Shown piece after piece: positions 1-9,681 of a stretch of 64,000 nucleotides of DNA; position 1 is the first letter of the stretch; the number at the start of each line of letters is the position of its first letter. Position numbers and translations under genes: made by a program. The stretch is from Betaproteobacteria bacterium (GTDB lineage: Bacteria > Pseudomonadota > Gammaproteobacteria > Burkholderiales > Rhodocyclaceae). Location of the stretch: the NCBI GenBank assembly GCA_009777245.1, contig WRMF01000003.1, positions 1-64,000 on the forward strand, given 5' to 3'. Below the pieces are notes generated by a model, which did no database searches, was not told where the DNA came from, and saw nothing but the letters and a program-made list of their open reading frames with translations.

Positions 1-248
<248 letters not shown>

Positions 249-391
249 GGCCGTCTTACATCTCCCGCTTGCGGTTGCGCCGCGAGATCTAAAGCCGCAA
301 GCGGGAACATGCGTATGCTTGCCGGAAATTTGCCGGATATGACAGGACAGATTGACCAGACATCATCGCAGAGGCGGGTTAAAATGCAGGG

Positions 392-1315
392 ATGCTGACC
401 CGCTGCCCGTACTGCCAGACAGTCTTTCGCGCTTCTCGTGAGCAACTCGCCGCCCATTACGGGCAGGTTCGTTGCGGCATTTGTCGTCATCCTTTCGATG
501 CGGCAGCGCATCTGGTGAAAGAGGGCGAAGATATTTTCCTGTTCTCATGGAATGAAGGCGAGACGCAATCAGAACTGCCGAACATAACGCCGGAGAAAAC
601 ACCGAACACGGATGCCGTCGCAACCATAAAACCCAATTTCCCGAAAGAGGATCCGGCTGCCGTATTACCCCTGCTGGATCCTATTGACGAACTTCTCGCG
701 TCCCAGGAAAAACCGTACTCGCTGCGAAAAACACACGCGCAAAATACAGCGGATGAAATTCGTCAGCACGGTCTGGAAAGCGGTCTGTCAGCCGCGCGTC
801 AAATGCGGGAACCGCCCGATAATTGGAGCAAAGCTCCGCTTGCTGGCGACATGCCTTCACACACGCTCTGGCCTTTCGTTCTGACAGCCGTTATTTTTGC
901 CTTTCTGCTCGTTGTCCAGGTGATATTGCACTTCAGAAGCGAAATAAACTATAACTCGCCTGTCTTTGCCGATATCTTTCGGGCGTTGGACATAGACATA
1001 CCCTCCCCCCGCGAACCCGAATATCTGTCCATTGAAGGCTCTGAGCTGCAAACACTGGGGGAGCCGGACATCTTCAAACTGTACGCCACAATCCGCAACA
1101 AGGCGCATTACCCGCTGGCCTGGCCGTATCTGGAACTCACCCTGACCGACGCGTACAATACCGTGCTCGTACGCAAGGCATTCCAGCCGAGCGAATATCT
1201 TACGCGCGAGCAGGCAAGCGAGCCGTTCGCGCCCGGCGAGGTCTCAATCCGGCTTGATCTTGGCGCGCGCGCAATCGCTCCGACCGGCTACAATCTTTAC
1301 CTCTTTTATCCATAG
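392..1315 (+). CDS. Zinc-ribbon / DUF3426 family protein
   Basis: N-terminal MLTRCPYCQTVFRASREQLAAHYGQVRCGICRHPFD (MJ0042-type zinc ribbon), one TM segment, DUF3426-like C-terminal part. Confidence 0.85.
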   Translation: MLTRCPYCQTVFRASREQLAAHYGQVRCGICRHPFDAAAHLVKEGEDIFLFSWNEGETQSELPNITPEKTPNTDAVATIKPNFPKEDPAAVLPLLDPIDELLASQEKPYSLRKTHAQNTADEIRQHGLESGLSAARQMREPPDNWSKAPLAGDMPSHTLWPFVLTAVIFAFLLVVQVILHFRSEINYNSPVFADIFRALDIDIPSPREPEYLSIEGSELQTLGEPDIFKLYATIRNKAHYPLAWPYLELTLTDAYNTVLVRKAFQPSEYLTREQASEPFAPGEVSIRLDLGARAIAPTGYNLYLFYP

Positions 1316-1326
1316 GATTTGCCGCC

Positions 1327-2283
1327 ATGTCCGCTCCATTTTCCGGCAATAACGCCGCGCTGATCTCCGGTTCGCTGGCCTACGACAGCATCATGGTTTT
1401 TCCGGGACGCTTCAAGGATCATATCCTGCCTGAGCAAATTCATATCCTGAATGTCGCCTTTCAGGTTCCGGAAATGCGGCGCGAATTCGGCGGCTGCGCG
1501 GGCAATATCGCCTATAACCTCAATCTTCTGGGCGGCTCGCCCCGCATCATGGCGACGGTAGGCGACGACTCCGCGTCCTACCGCGCCCGTCTGGAACAAC
1601 TCGGCATTCCGCTCGACAAGGTGCGGCAGGTAGAGGGAACCTTGACCGCGCAAGCGTTCATCACGACCGATCTTGACGACAATCAGATAACTGCCTTTCA
1701 CCCCGGCGCGATGAACTTTTCGCACCTGAACCGTATTGCACCGGGCGATGCTGTGCTCGGTATCATATCTCCCGACGGACGGGAAGGTATGCTGCAACAT
1801 GCCCGCGATTTTGTCGCAGCAAAAATCCCCTTCATCTTCGATCCGGGCCAGGGCTTGCCGATGTTCTCCGGCGAAGAACTGCTCGCCTTTCTCGACATGG
1901 CGGATTATGCCTGTTTCAATGATTACGAAGCGCGTCTTACCAGCGAGCGCATCGGGCTTGCCATCGAGCATCTGGCCGAGCGGGTCAAGGCGCTTATTAT
2001 CACCCTGGGCGGCGAGGGCGCAAAGATATGGACGGACGGCGAATGCCTGTCCATTCCCGCTGTTCGCGCCGAGGCTCTGGCTGACCCTACCGGCTGCGGC
2101 GACGCGCACCGAGCCGGATTACTATATGGCCTCATCTCAGGTTTCGACTGGCAAAAGACAGGCTGTCTTGCGTCCCTCATGGGCGCGATTAAAATAGCCA
2201 GCCACGGCTCGCAAAACCACGCGCCCACGCAGGAATTCATCAACTCGCGCTTTAAGCGCGAATTCGGCGAGAATCTCTGGTAG
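1327..2283 (+). CDS. PfkB family carbohydrate/adenosine kinase
   Basis: GGCAGNIAYNLNLLGG and DPTGCGDAHRAGLLYGL motifs. Confidence 0.9.
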   Translation: MSAPFSGNNAALISGSLAYDSIMVFPGRFKDHILPEQIHILNVAFQVPEMRREFGGCAGNIAYNLNLLGGSPRIMATVGDDSASYRARLEQLGIPLDKVRQVEGTLTAQAFITTDLDDNQITAFHPGAMNFSHLNRIAPGDAVLGIISPDGREGMLQHARDFVAAKIPFIFDPGQGLPMFSGEELLAFLDMADYACFNDYEARLTSERIGLAIEHLAERVKALIITLGGEGAKIWTDGECLSIPAVRAEALADPTGCGDAHRAGLLYGLISGFDWQKTGCLASLMGAIKIASHGSQNHAPTQEFINSRFKREFGENLW

Positions 2284-2310
2284 ACTCGCTGGTTTTCTTT
2301 CACAACGAAT

Positions 2311-2958
2311 ATGCTCATGCCTTACTCGCAACGCGGTTTCACCCTGATCGAAATTGCCCTTGTGCTCGTTATCATCGGCCTGCTTTTGGGCGGTATGCTG
2401 AAAGGTCAGGAACTGATCGTCCAGGCCAGAATCAAAAACATCATCAGCGACATGAACAGCATTTCGGTAGCCGCATACACCTATCAAGACCGTTACCGCG
2501 CCTTGCCCGGCGATGAGCGCGACGTTTCCCGCCGCTGGAGCAATGAAACGGGCGGCAATGGCGATGGCGTCATCTGCGGCGCGTACAACGGCGGCGGAAC
2601 AGGCGGCGTCGCCTGTAACTCCGCTACTGAATCCGTCCTTGTCTGGCGGCATCTGCGCCAGGCCGGACTGCTTACCGGCTCAGTCGAGGGCGGCATTCCG
2701 CAGAATGCCGCAGGCGGCCTGATCGGCATCCAGAACGGAGCGTTTGGCCTGGCCGGACATGTTGTCTGCGTCAGCAACCTGCCCGCGAAAATCGCCGCCG
2801 CGATTGACTCCCAGCTTGATGACGGCTTACCGCAAAGCGGCAGCGTGCGCGCGATACGGCAAGGCGCGCCCAATCCTGCCGCCGAAGCCGGACTCCCCGT
2901 TGATACCGGATATCTGGACGACGGCGGACAAACATATCTGCTTTGCAAAACGCTATGA
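2311..2958 (+). CDS. Prepilin-type N-terminal cleavage/methylation domain protein (pseudopilin-like)
   Basis: Short leader then QRG|FTLIEIALVLVIIGLLLGG; class III signal. Confidence 0.85.
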   Translation: MLMPYSQRGFTLIEIALVLVIIGLLLGGMLKGQELIVQARIKNIISDMNSISVAAYTYQDRYRALPGDERDVSRRWSNETGGNGDGVICGAYNGGGTGGVACNSATESVLVWRHLRQAGLLTGSVEGGIPQNAAGGLIGIQNGAFGLAGHVVCVSNLPAKIAAAIDSQLDDGLPQSGSVRAIRQGAPNPAAEAGLPVDTGYLDDGGQTYLLCKTL

Positions 2959-2971
2959 CAGGAAGGCTTTC

Positions 2972-3859
2972 ATGACCTTGCAGCAACTAAAAGAGAGACT
3001 GATAGCCTACGAAGAGTTGATGCGGTTGAACATGGTCGGGGGGCTGCTCTTGCTCTGGCCGCAGATGTGGGCGCTGTGGCTGGCATCCAAAGGCAGCCCT
3101 GACCCTGTTTGGATAGCGATTTTCGCAATCGGCGCGATCCTTATGCATTCGGCGGGATGTATCGCCAATGACTATGCCGACAGGAAATTCGACATCCGTG
3201 TGGCGCGCACAAAATCGCGTCCGCTGGTTTCAGGCACGGTCAGCGTACCGGAAGCCTTCATCCTGATGGCTCTCTGCTGCCTCGTCTGTTTTTTGCTGAT
3301 CTTGCCGCGCTTGACCCCGCTTTTCATGGCATTTACCGCCATTGCGCTTGTTGTTGCCTTTTCCTATCCTTTCGCCAAACGTTTTTTCCCGTTGCCGCAA
3401 GTCTGGCTTGGATTTGCCTTTGGCCTTGGCATTCCGATGGCCTGGGTTGCGGAAACGGGGCAAACCTCGATGGAGACCTGGATACTCGTCGTCGCCAACA
3501 TTTTTTGGGTGCTTGCCTACGATACCGAATATGCGATGACCGACCGTCCCGACGACCTGAAGATCGGCATTCATACTTCCGCGATTACCTTTGGCCGCCA
3601 TGACGTGCTGGCTGTCATGTGCAGCTACGGCATATCCTTTGCGCTCATCGCCTGGGTGGGTCTTGACGCGGGACTGGGCGCGGTTTTTCTCGCTTCGCTT
3701 ATCATTGCCTTCCTCTTTGCCGGACATCACTATACCCTTATCCGCAATCGGGAAAGCGAAGGCTGCATGAAGGCGTTTTCCCAGAACAACTGGGTAGGCA
3801 TGACCATTTTTGCCGGAATCGCCCTCGATTATCTGCTGCAAGGGCATATGCTGTTTTAG
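2972..3859 (+). CDS. ubiA: 4-hydroxybenzoate octaprenyltransferase
   Basis: NDYADRKFDIRVARTKSRPLVSG and YDTEYAMTDRPDDLKIGIHTSAITFG motifs; start set at ATG 2972. Confidence 0.95.
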   Translation: MTLQQLKERLIAYEELMRLNMVGGLLLLWPQMWALWLASKGSPDPVWIAIFAIGAILMHSAGCIANDYADRKFDIRVARTKSRPLVSGTVSVPEAFILMALCCLVCFLLILPRLTPLFMAFTAIALVVAFSYPFAKRFFPLPQVWLGFAFGLGIPMAWVAETGQTSMETWILVVANIFWVLAYDTEYAMTDRPDDLKIGIHTSAITFGRHDVLAVMCSYGISFALIAWVGLDAGLGAVFLASLIIAFLFAGHHYTLIRNRESEGCMKAFSQNNWVGMTIFAGIALDYLLQGHMLF

Positions 3860-4051
3860 AGCGGTTTTGGCGGATACATTTTATAGCGATTTCCGCAAAT
3901 AACGTTACTATCAGAGGGGGATAACCACACCGCTGTAGGGGTTAAAAATTTTTAACCCCTTCGCTGCAAGCGAGAGAGAGGCGGGGGGAGAGAGCTTGTC
4001 GCACTGTGATTGTTGCCAGACTAGGGAAAAGTGTACGCGCTTAAAACCGAT
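3860..4051 (+). repeat. Composite MITE-like repeat (family R2) copy A with 24-bp palindrome
   Basis: AGAGCGGTTTTGGCGGATACATTTT ... AGGGGTTAAAAATTTTTAACCCCT (3937-3960) ... AAAAGTGTACGCGCTTAAAACCGAT; ends are imperfect inverted repeats. Confidence 0.7.
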
Positions 4052-4130
4052 CCATTATGACGACCGGACAACTTGCGTGCCACAAAACCGGACAGATTGA
4101 AAATCGGCGACGCGCGATAACAAAAATATC

Positions 4131-4160
4131 TTGGCAACGCCTCGCATAGTGGTATACAAT
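4131..4160 (+). promoter_or_regulatory. Putative sigma-70 promoter of speDE
   Basis: TTGGCA (4131-4136), 18-bp spacer, TACAAT (4155-4160). Confidence 0.55.
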
Positions 4161-4224
4161 TTGAAGTTCCGCTGTTTCGCGGGTTTTTTTCTTGCTTTTC
4201 CTTTTTTTATGGGGGGAAAAACAT

Positions 4225-4590
4225 ATGGATGGTGTCCATCTGTTAGGCGAGTGGTATGACTGTGATGTCCACACGCCGGAATTCAACCACGCTGAGGCAT
4301 TGCGCGAAGTTTGCCTGAAAGCTGTCGAAGATTCCGGGCTTACCACTGTCGGAGAACGTTTCTACCAATTTGAACCGCACGGCGTCACCGGCGCGGTGAT
4401 TCTGGCCGAGTCGCACCTGGCAATCCACACTTGGCCGGAATCGGGTTTTGTCACCATTGACGTGTATGTCTGCAACTACACCGCCGACAACACCGACAAG
4501 GCACAAAAACTCTACGACATAATCAGGACTGTCTTCAAACCGGCTCACGCGAATTTCCAGAAGATACTGCGAGGCGGTAAAAATGAATGA
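4225..4590 (+). CDS. speD: S-adenosylmethionine decarboxylase proenzyme
   Basis: ILAESHLAIHTWPESGFVTIDVYVCN contains the conserved ESHLAIHTWPE processing site. Confidence 0.96.
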   Translation: MDGVHLLGEWYDCDVHTPEFNHAEALREVCLKAVEDSGLTTVGERFYQFEPHGVTGAVILAESHLAIHTWPESGFVTIDVYVCNYTADNTDKAQKLYDIIRTVFKPAHANFQKILRGGKNE

Positions 4591-5455
4591 GCCGTCTCCC
4601 CCGGACGAAAGTACCCTGACGGAATTTCTGACGCCTGATTGGGGTTTTTGCATCCGTTCGTCCAAAAAACACGAAGAATTCCACTCCGGTCTGCAAGAAG
4701 TCGAGGTGCACGATTCACAATCGTTCGGAACCCTGTTCCGCCTTGACGGTCATTTCATGACATCGGAAAAGGACGAGTTTTTCTATCACGAAAATCTCGT
4801 CCATATGGCGGCAATTACGCATGATCTGCCTCGCCGCGCGCTTATCGTTGGCGGCGGCGACGGCGGCACGGCTGAAGAACTGTTCAAGCATCCGAGCGTC
4901 GAACATATAACCCTGGTGGAAATTGACCAGGCGGTCGTCAATATCGCCCAACGCTACCTGAAGCGTGTGCACCACGGCAGTCTTGACGATCCGCGCCTGA
5001 CGCTGAAAATCGAGGATGGCTTTGCATATGTTCAAGCCAACGCCGATCCGTTTGATTTGATCGTGCTTGACTTGACCGACCCTGGCGGCCCGTCGACGCA
5101 GCTTTACACCCTGGAATTTTATCGCGCCTGCGCCGCCCGTCTGGGCGATAACGGCATCATGACGCTGCACATCGCCAGTCCGCTTGCCAACCCGATGCGG
5201 ATCACCGAAACATTGCGGCTGCTCGCGGAAGCATTCAACAACGTCGTGCCTTACCTTATATCGGTGCCGCTATACGGCGGGCTGTGGGTGATGGCGTTCT
5301 GCTCGCAGCGAGCCGACCCGCGCAAACTGACTGCCGAAGCAGTCGAATCAAGGCTAGGAGAGCGCGGCATCCGCGATCTCCAGTACTACAACGGCGCAAT
5401 GCACGGCGCGGCTCTGGCCTTGCCGAATTTCATCCGCACGATATTGCCGCAGTAA
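4583..5455 (+). CDS. speE: Polyamine aminopropyltransferase (spermidine synthase)
   Basis: ALIVGGGDGGTAEELFKHPSVEHITLVEID and DLIVLDLTDPGGPSTQLYTLEFY; overlaps speD. Confidence 0.95.
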   Translation: MNEPSPPDESTLTEFLTPDWGFCIRSSKKHEEFHSGLQEVEVHDSQSFGTLFRLDGHFMTSEKDEFFYHENLVHMAAITHDLPRRALIVGGGDGGTAEELFKHPSVEHITLVEIDQAVVNIAQRYLKRVHHGSLDDPRLTLKIEDGFAYVQANADPFDLIVLDLTDPGGPSTQLYTLEFYRACAARLGDNGIMTLHIASPLANPMRITETLRLLAEAFNNVVPYLISVPLYGGLWVMAFCSQRADPRKLTAEAVESRLGERGIRDLQYYNGAMHGAALALPNFIRTILPQ

Positions 5456-5544
5456 GCTAATTTGTAGTGGATGAAGGAATCCTGACCGGAAGGCAGGGGG
5501 AAGGGGCGCCGCTTTTCTGCGCCGAACGCGCAAACTTGCCAGGA

Positions 5545-5581
5545 TTGAGTCACCTAGCCATGAATGGCTAGGATTGCGCTT
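5545..5581 (-). repeat. Short hairpin repeat (family R1), ends GTGACTCAA
   Basis: Reverse complement AAGCGCAATCCTAGCCATTCATGGCTAGGTGACTCAA; matches 5' part of copy at 9682; contains ptsI stop codon. Confidence 0.65.
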
Positions 5582-7340
5582 GACGCGAGTTCAATTTTGC
5601 CACCGCCTCTTCAACCTTGCCCGTTTCGCCCCGCTTGATGATGCGGCGGGCGAGGGGAGCTATCTCGCCGACATCCGCCTGAATTATGCGGCTTTTGATC
5701 TCCATGATCTGTGAAGAATGCATGGAAAAATCCTTTAGCCCCATACCCAAAAGCAGCCTGGTAAATTTCGGGTCGCCTGCCATTTCGCCGCAGACCGAAA
5801 CAGGGACGCCCGCTTTCTCGCCGCTGGTCAAAACATGCGCGATGAGTGTAAGCACAGCCGGGTGAAGGGAATCATATAAATCGGCAACTTCTTCATCGCT
5901 GCGATCAACGGCAAGGGTATACTGGATCAGGTCGTTGGTTCCGATGGAAAGGAAGGAAAGCCGTTTCAGGAACGTTTGGACGATCAATGCCGCGCCCGGC
6001 ACTTCAATCATGCCGCCAACCTCGATGTCATGATTGAAAGGGATGTTTTCTCCCGACAAACTGGCCTTGGCTTGTGCGAGTGCGCTTAAGGAAGCGTCTA
6101 TCTGGCGCGCGTGCGACAGCATCGGGAACAAAATTTTTACCTTGCCATAGTGCGAGGCGCGCAAAATGGCGCGCAACTGCGTATGAAACATTTTAGGCTC
6201 GACGAGCGACAAACGGATGGCGCGTCGCCCCAAGGCCGGATTGGTCGGGGTGCGCTGGAGATCCAGCATTTTATCCCCGCCCAAATCAAAGGTTCGGATA
6301 ACGGCAGGACGCCCGTCCAGAGCCTTGGCTACTGTCCGATAGGCTTCAAACTGCTCGTCTTCCGAAGGCAGATCGCCTCGCCCCAGAAAAAGAAATTCCG
6401 TGCGATAAAGGCCAATGCCTGAAGCGCCGGACTCCAGCACGGCGTCCATGTCGGAAGGCATCTCGATGTTGGCGAGCAGATTGATTCGGATACCGTCAAG
6501 CGTTTGGGAAAGGGTTGATTTCAGCCGTTTCAGCTTGCTGCGTTCCAGCTCCAGCAGTTCCTTCCTGATCCTGTACTCATCAAGCACCTGCTCATCCGGA
6601 TCAACAATCAAAACCCCGCGCTGGCCGTCCACAATCAGCCATTCGCCGTCCCGAATCATCGCCCGCGCGCTTACCAGTCCGACAATGGCCGGAATAGCCA
6701 TACTGCGCGCCAGAATGGCGGTATGTGAGGTTGCGCCGCCTACATCAGTGACAAAAGAGGCAAAATGATGCTTCTTCAAGTTGATCGCGTCGGTCGGCGA
6801 AAGATCGTGCGCGACGACAATACGGTTTGCCTCATCAGACAGCCCGCCTTTCGCTTTGGCAGATTTGCCCAGCAACTCCTGAACCACACGCTCGACGACT
6901 TGCATGACATCATATTTGCGCTCCCTTAGATACGGGTCGCCGACCTGCTCAAATTGCTCAACCAGTTGCTCCATGCGTTGCACAAGCGCCCATTCCGCAT
7001 TGCAAAGACGTTCCCGGATAATTTGCTTCGTAGCGTCCACCAGTTCCGGGTCGGCAAGAAAAAGCATGTGCAAATCAATGAAAGCTATCAATTCACCGGG
7101 TGCGACGGCGGAAGACTTGTTCTGCGCGCGCATATTCAGCAGTTCTTTCCGCACGGTATTCAAAGCGCGATCCAGACGTACGATTTCTCGCTCCGCCTGC
7201 CGCGCAGTCAATGTCAAGCGCGCCACATCAAGAGTGGCATGCGACATAAGCAGCGCGCGTCCGATGGCAATGCCGCCGGAGACGCCCAAACCGTGCATGG
7301 TAAAGCTCACGCCGCTACTCCTCGCCAAAACGGTTTTCAA
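5568..7340 (-). CDS. ptsI: Phosphoenolpyruvate-protein phosphotransferase (PTS enzyme I)
   Basis: GGATSHTAILARSMAIPAIVG, FLSIGTNDLIQYTLAVDR. Confidence 0.96.
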   Translation of the reverse strand: MKTVLARSSGVSFTMHGLGVSGGIAIGRALLMSHATLDVARLTLTARQAEREIVRLDRALNTVRKELLNMRAQNKSSAVAPGELIAFIDLHMLFLADPELVDATKQIIRERLCNAEWALVQRMEQLVEQFEQVGDPYLRERKYDVMQVVERVVQELLGKSAKAKGGLSDEANRIVVAHDLSPTDAINLKKHHFASFVTDVGGATSHTAILARSMAIPAIVGLVSARAMIRDGEWLIVDGQRGVLIVDPDEQVLDEYRIRKELLELERSKLKRLKSTLSQTLDGIRINLLANIEMPSDMDAVLESGASGIGLYRTEFLFLGRGDLPSEDEQFEAYRTVAKALDGRPAVIRTFDLGGDKMLDLQRTPTNPALGRRAIRLSLVEPKMFHTQLRAILRASHYGKVKILFPMLSHARQIDASLSALAQAKASLSGENIPFNHDIEVGGMIEVPGAALIVQTFLKRLSFLSIGTNDLIQYTLAVDRSDEEVADLYDSLHPAVLTLIAHVLTSGEKAGVPVSVCGEMAGDPKFTRLLLGMGLKDFSMHSSQIMEIKSRIIQADVGEIAPLARRIIKRGETGKVEEAVAKLNSRQAQS

Positions 7341-7581
7341 TCAGATCGACAATCGCGTTCATCGCCGCTTCTTCATCGCTCCCTGATGTTTCCAGAATCA
7401 GGCGTTTACCCTGTCCAGCAGCCAGCATCATCACACCCATGATGCTTTTTGCGTTGACCCTGCGTCCGCTACGTTCCAGCCAGATTTCGCAGGCAAACTT
7501 GCCGGCCAGTTGCGCGAGCTGCGCCGAAGGGCGGGCATGCAGCCCCAGTTTATTGAGAATCTCGACTTCCCGCTGCATCAA
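7315..7581 (-). CDS. ptsH: HPr family phosphocarrier protein
   Basis: NKLGLHARPSAQLAQLAGKF with His site; overlaps ptsI. Confidence 0.95.
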   Translation of the reverse strand: MMQREVEILNKLGLHARPSAQLAQLAGKFACEIWLERSGRRVNAKSIMGVMMLAAGQGKRLILETSGSDEEAAMNAIVDLIENRFGEE

Positions 7582-7979
7582 ACATCCTCCTGCATATTGA
7601 GCGCACCTATGCGCGCGCCGGAAAGAGCCTTGGCAATCATGGTTTCCATTCCTGCTTCGCGGTAGTTCAACGCGCGCAGGAGCATGGGCAGGTTGACGCC
7701 GGCAACGCCTTCCACCCGCCCCGATTCCAGCAATTTGTCGGCTATGTTCGCAGCAGTCGAGCCGTAGATATCCGTCATGACAAGCACTCCCTCGCCGTCG
7801 TCGACCTCAGCCAGCATGTTGCGTGCCGATGTGAGCACAGCCGTCGGATCCTCGCCTGCCGTCACCTCCAACTGTTTCAGGAGCGGCGGGCTTGTGTTTA
7901 GGATATGGCGCGCGCTTTGTAAAAGCGATTCGCCTAAGGTGCCGTGCGTGATAAGCATGATACCGATCATTTTATTCAT
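7578..7979 (-). CDS. PTS system IIA component, mannose/fructose family
   Basis: MIGIMLITHGTLGESLLQSA; VLVMTDIYGSTAANIA. Confidence 0.9.
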   Translation of the reverse strand: MNKMIGIMLITHGTLGESLLQSARHILNTSPPLLKQLEVTAGEDPTAVLTSARNMLAEVDDGEGVLVMTDIYGSTAANIADKLLESGRVEGVAGVNLPMLLRALNYREAGMETMIAKALSGARIGALNMQEDV

Positions 7980-8028
7980 CCAAATGTAAGCGCCCCATTT
8001 TAACCGAATATCAGGTCATTCGCCTCAA

Positions 8029-8110
8029 AACAGAAGTCAGAAGTCAGGGATCAGGAGTCAGAAATCAGGCAAACCATCTGTACTCTGATACCTGTCCACT
8101 GACATCTACC
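8029..8110. repeat. Degenerate TCAGGGATCAGGAGTCAG repeat cluster
   Basis: cagaagtcagaagtcagggatcaggagtcagaaatcagg followed by an inverted counterpart (tacctcctgatccctaatccc); similar block at 20664. Confidence 0.6.
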
Positions 8111-8119
8111 TCCTGATCC

Positions 8120-9640
8120 CTAATCCCGCTCCTGTATCAGAATATACCACTTGGGGCGACGCCAGCTTGCGCGGAAACTTTGCAAATCTCCCTCTATTGC
8201 TCGTCCGGCGCGGACATTGCCGTCGAAGAACGCCACCAGATCGAGATTCTGCGCGGGTGTCTGCCAGTTTTCATCGAAGTGCCGCGCGATGTTGTTGGCG
8301 GTGAGCACCGGACGACCGACTACAACGCTCAACGGCCAGTCCAAGCCCTGCCTGTCTTGTTCCGGGCGGTATGACTTGTACACCAATTCCGTGCAGACTA
8401 TCTGCCCGTCGGTGCGAAAATCAAAATCAAAATCGTAGGGGCGACCAAAATAATCAAAAGATTTCAGCACAGCCCTGGCAATTTCCAGACGCGATAGGCG
8501 CGGGCGCAATACCGCCACGGAATCCGCCGCTGCCGAGTATTCGAGCGAGGTAAAAACAACGCCCTTACCAATTGCCTCAATGATTCGGGGCGTCGCGCCC
8601 ACCTCGTCCGGCTGCTGGCTCAAACGATAAACATGCGGGTGGCGCGTTTGCAGCAATGTCTCAAAGCTGCCGTCGTCAATTCCCTCTGTTTGTAGCCAAT
8701 CACGAATTTCCGTGGCGTCGAAATACGCGCTTCGTTCCTTTGCGTCGCCGATATAGAGCGCCGCATGCGGCCAAAACCCGGGCAGACCGATGTTTGAGAG
8801 ATACCATTCCCGCCGCTGAAGCAGAATGTCGCCAGGACGCAACTTTGTATGCAGCGCGGCGATCTGTTCGGCGGACATCAGAAAGTTCTCGCCGCTTGCC
8901 ACCCGTGTTTGCCCCATCCATTCGGAAATGCCTTTCTGGATCGGAAAGACCAGTCTTGAACTGCCGTCCTGAACAATCTGACCGGCGTTACGCAGCGTGT
9001 TCAGAAGGCCGTGCGCCCGGCCCGCCCGCCAGAGATAACGCTCGTCTTCCCGAATGGCCTTGGCAAGCGGCGTTGCGCCGCCTTGCTTTGCGGAGGCGGA
9101 GGCGGAATAAATGGCGGACAGCGACGCAAACTCGGTCGCTATCGCCACATGCAGGAAGCGGTATTTGAAATCGGCGTAACTCTGCTCTGGCAGGCCGATT
9201 TCAGTAACTGGTTCGTTGAGGGCGATACGCACTGTCGGGTCGGCGTCAGTCAGCCGGATGAATTCAAGCGCGTAGCGATAGCGGGTCAGGAACGCAGCGT
9301 AGCGCGCGGCGAAATTCTCGGCTTCGCGCCTGTTTTCCCGCTCGCTCAGCCGCCGCCAGGAAGCGTCGAGCATTATTTGGTAATCGAGAAAACGGCTCCA
9401 GAGATCGCGTATTTCCTGGGTCTCGGCGGATGCAAGAACCCGCTTTGACGGCGGGCGCGACGGAAAAAGATCAGGCCGGGCAGCCATGTAGGCGACGATA
9501 TTTGCCAATCCCTCACGCGCTTTCAGGATTGCCGCTATTTCGCCTTCGTTTCTCAGGACTTCATCATCCAGAGGCGCGGCATGCGCCGAAGCTGGAATCA
9601 AAAAACAGAGGAATAGAAAAACTGCCGGAAATATACGCAC
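8120..9640 (-). CDS. YiiX/YebB-like (NlpC/P60 superfamily) putative cysteine hydrolase, secreted
   Basis: Signal peptide; LRPGDILLQRREWYLSNIGLPGFWPHAALYIGD and VCTELVYKSYRP motifs. Confidence 0.75.
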   Translation of the reverse strand: MRIFPAVFLFLCFLIPASAHAAPLDDEVLRNEGEIAAILKAREGLANIVAYMAARPDLFPSRPPSKRVLASAETQEIRDLWSRFLDYQIMLDASWRRLSERENRREAENFAARYAAFLTRYRYALEFIRLTDADPTVRIALNEPVTEIGLPEQSYADFKYRFLHVAIATEFASLSAIYSASASAKQGGATPLAKAIREDERYLWRAGRAHGLLNTLRNAGQIVQDGSSRLVFPIQKGISEWMGQTRVASGENFLMSAEQIAALHTKLRPGDILLQRREWYLSNIGLPGFWPHAALYIGDAKERSAYFDATEIRDWLQTEGIDDGSFETLLQTRHPHVYRLSQQPDEVGATPRIIEAIGKGVVFTSLEYSAAADSVAVLRPRLSRLEIARAVLKSFDYFGRPYDFDFDFRTDGQIVCTELVYKSYRPEQDRQGLDWPLSVVVGRPVLTANNIARHFDENWQTPAQNLDLVAFFDGNVRAGRAIEGDLQSFRASWRRPKWYILIQERD

Positions 9641-9681
9641 CCCTTCATCTCCATTGACTCAGGACAAGTTGAACACTTGTT

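Noticed and set aside
264-305. 11-bp perfect stem CCCGCTTGCGG/CCGCAAGCGGG after gdhA as a terminator
   Set aside because: No T-run and a long loop; more like a CCGCTTGCGG dispersed repeat, so not called as a terminator.
2744-2971. ORF 2744-3859 start as the ubiA start
   Set aside because: The N-terminal ~76 codons overlap the pilin-like gene and do not look like UbiA; ATG at 2972 (MTLQQLKERL) fits the family.
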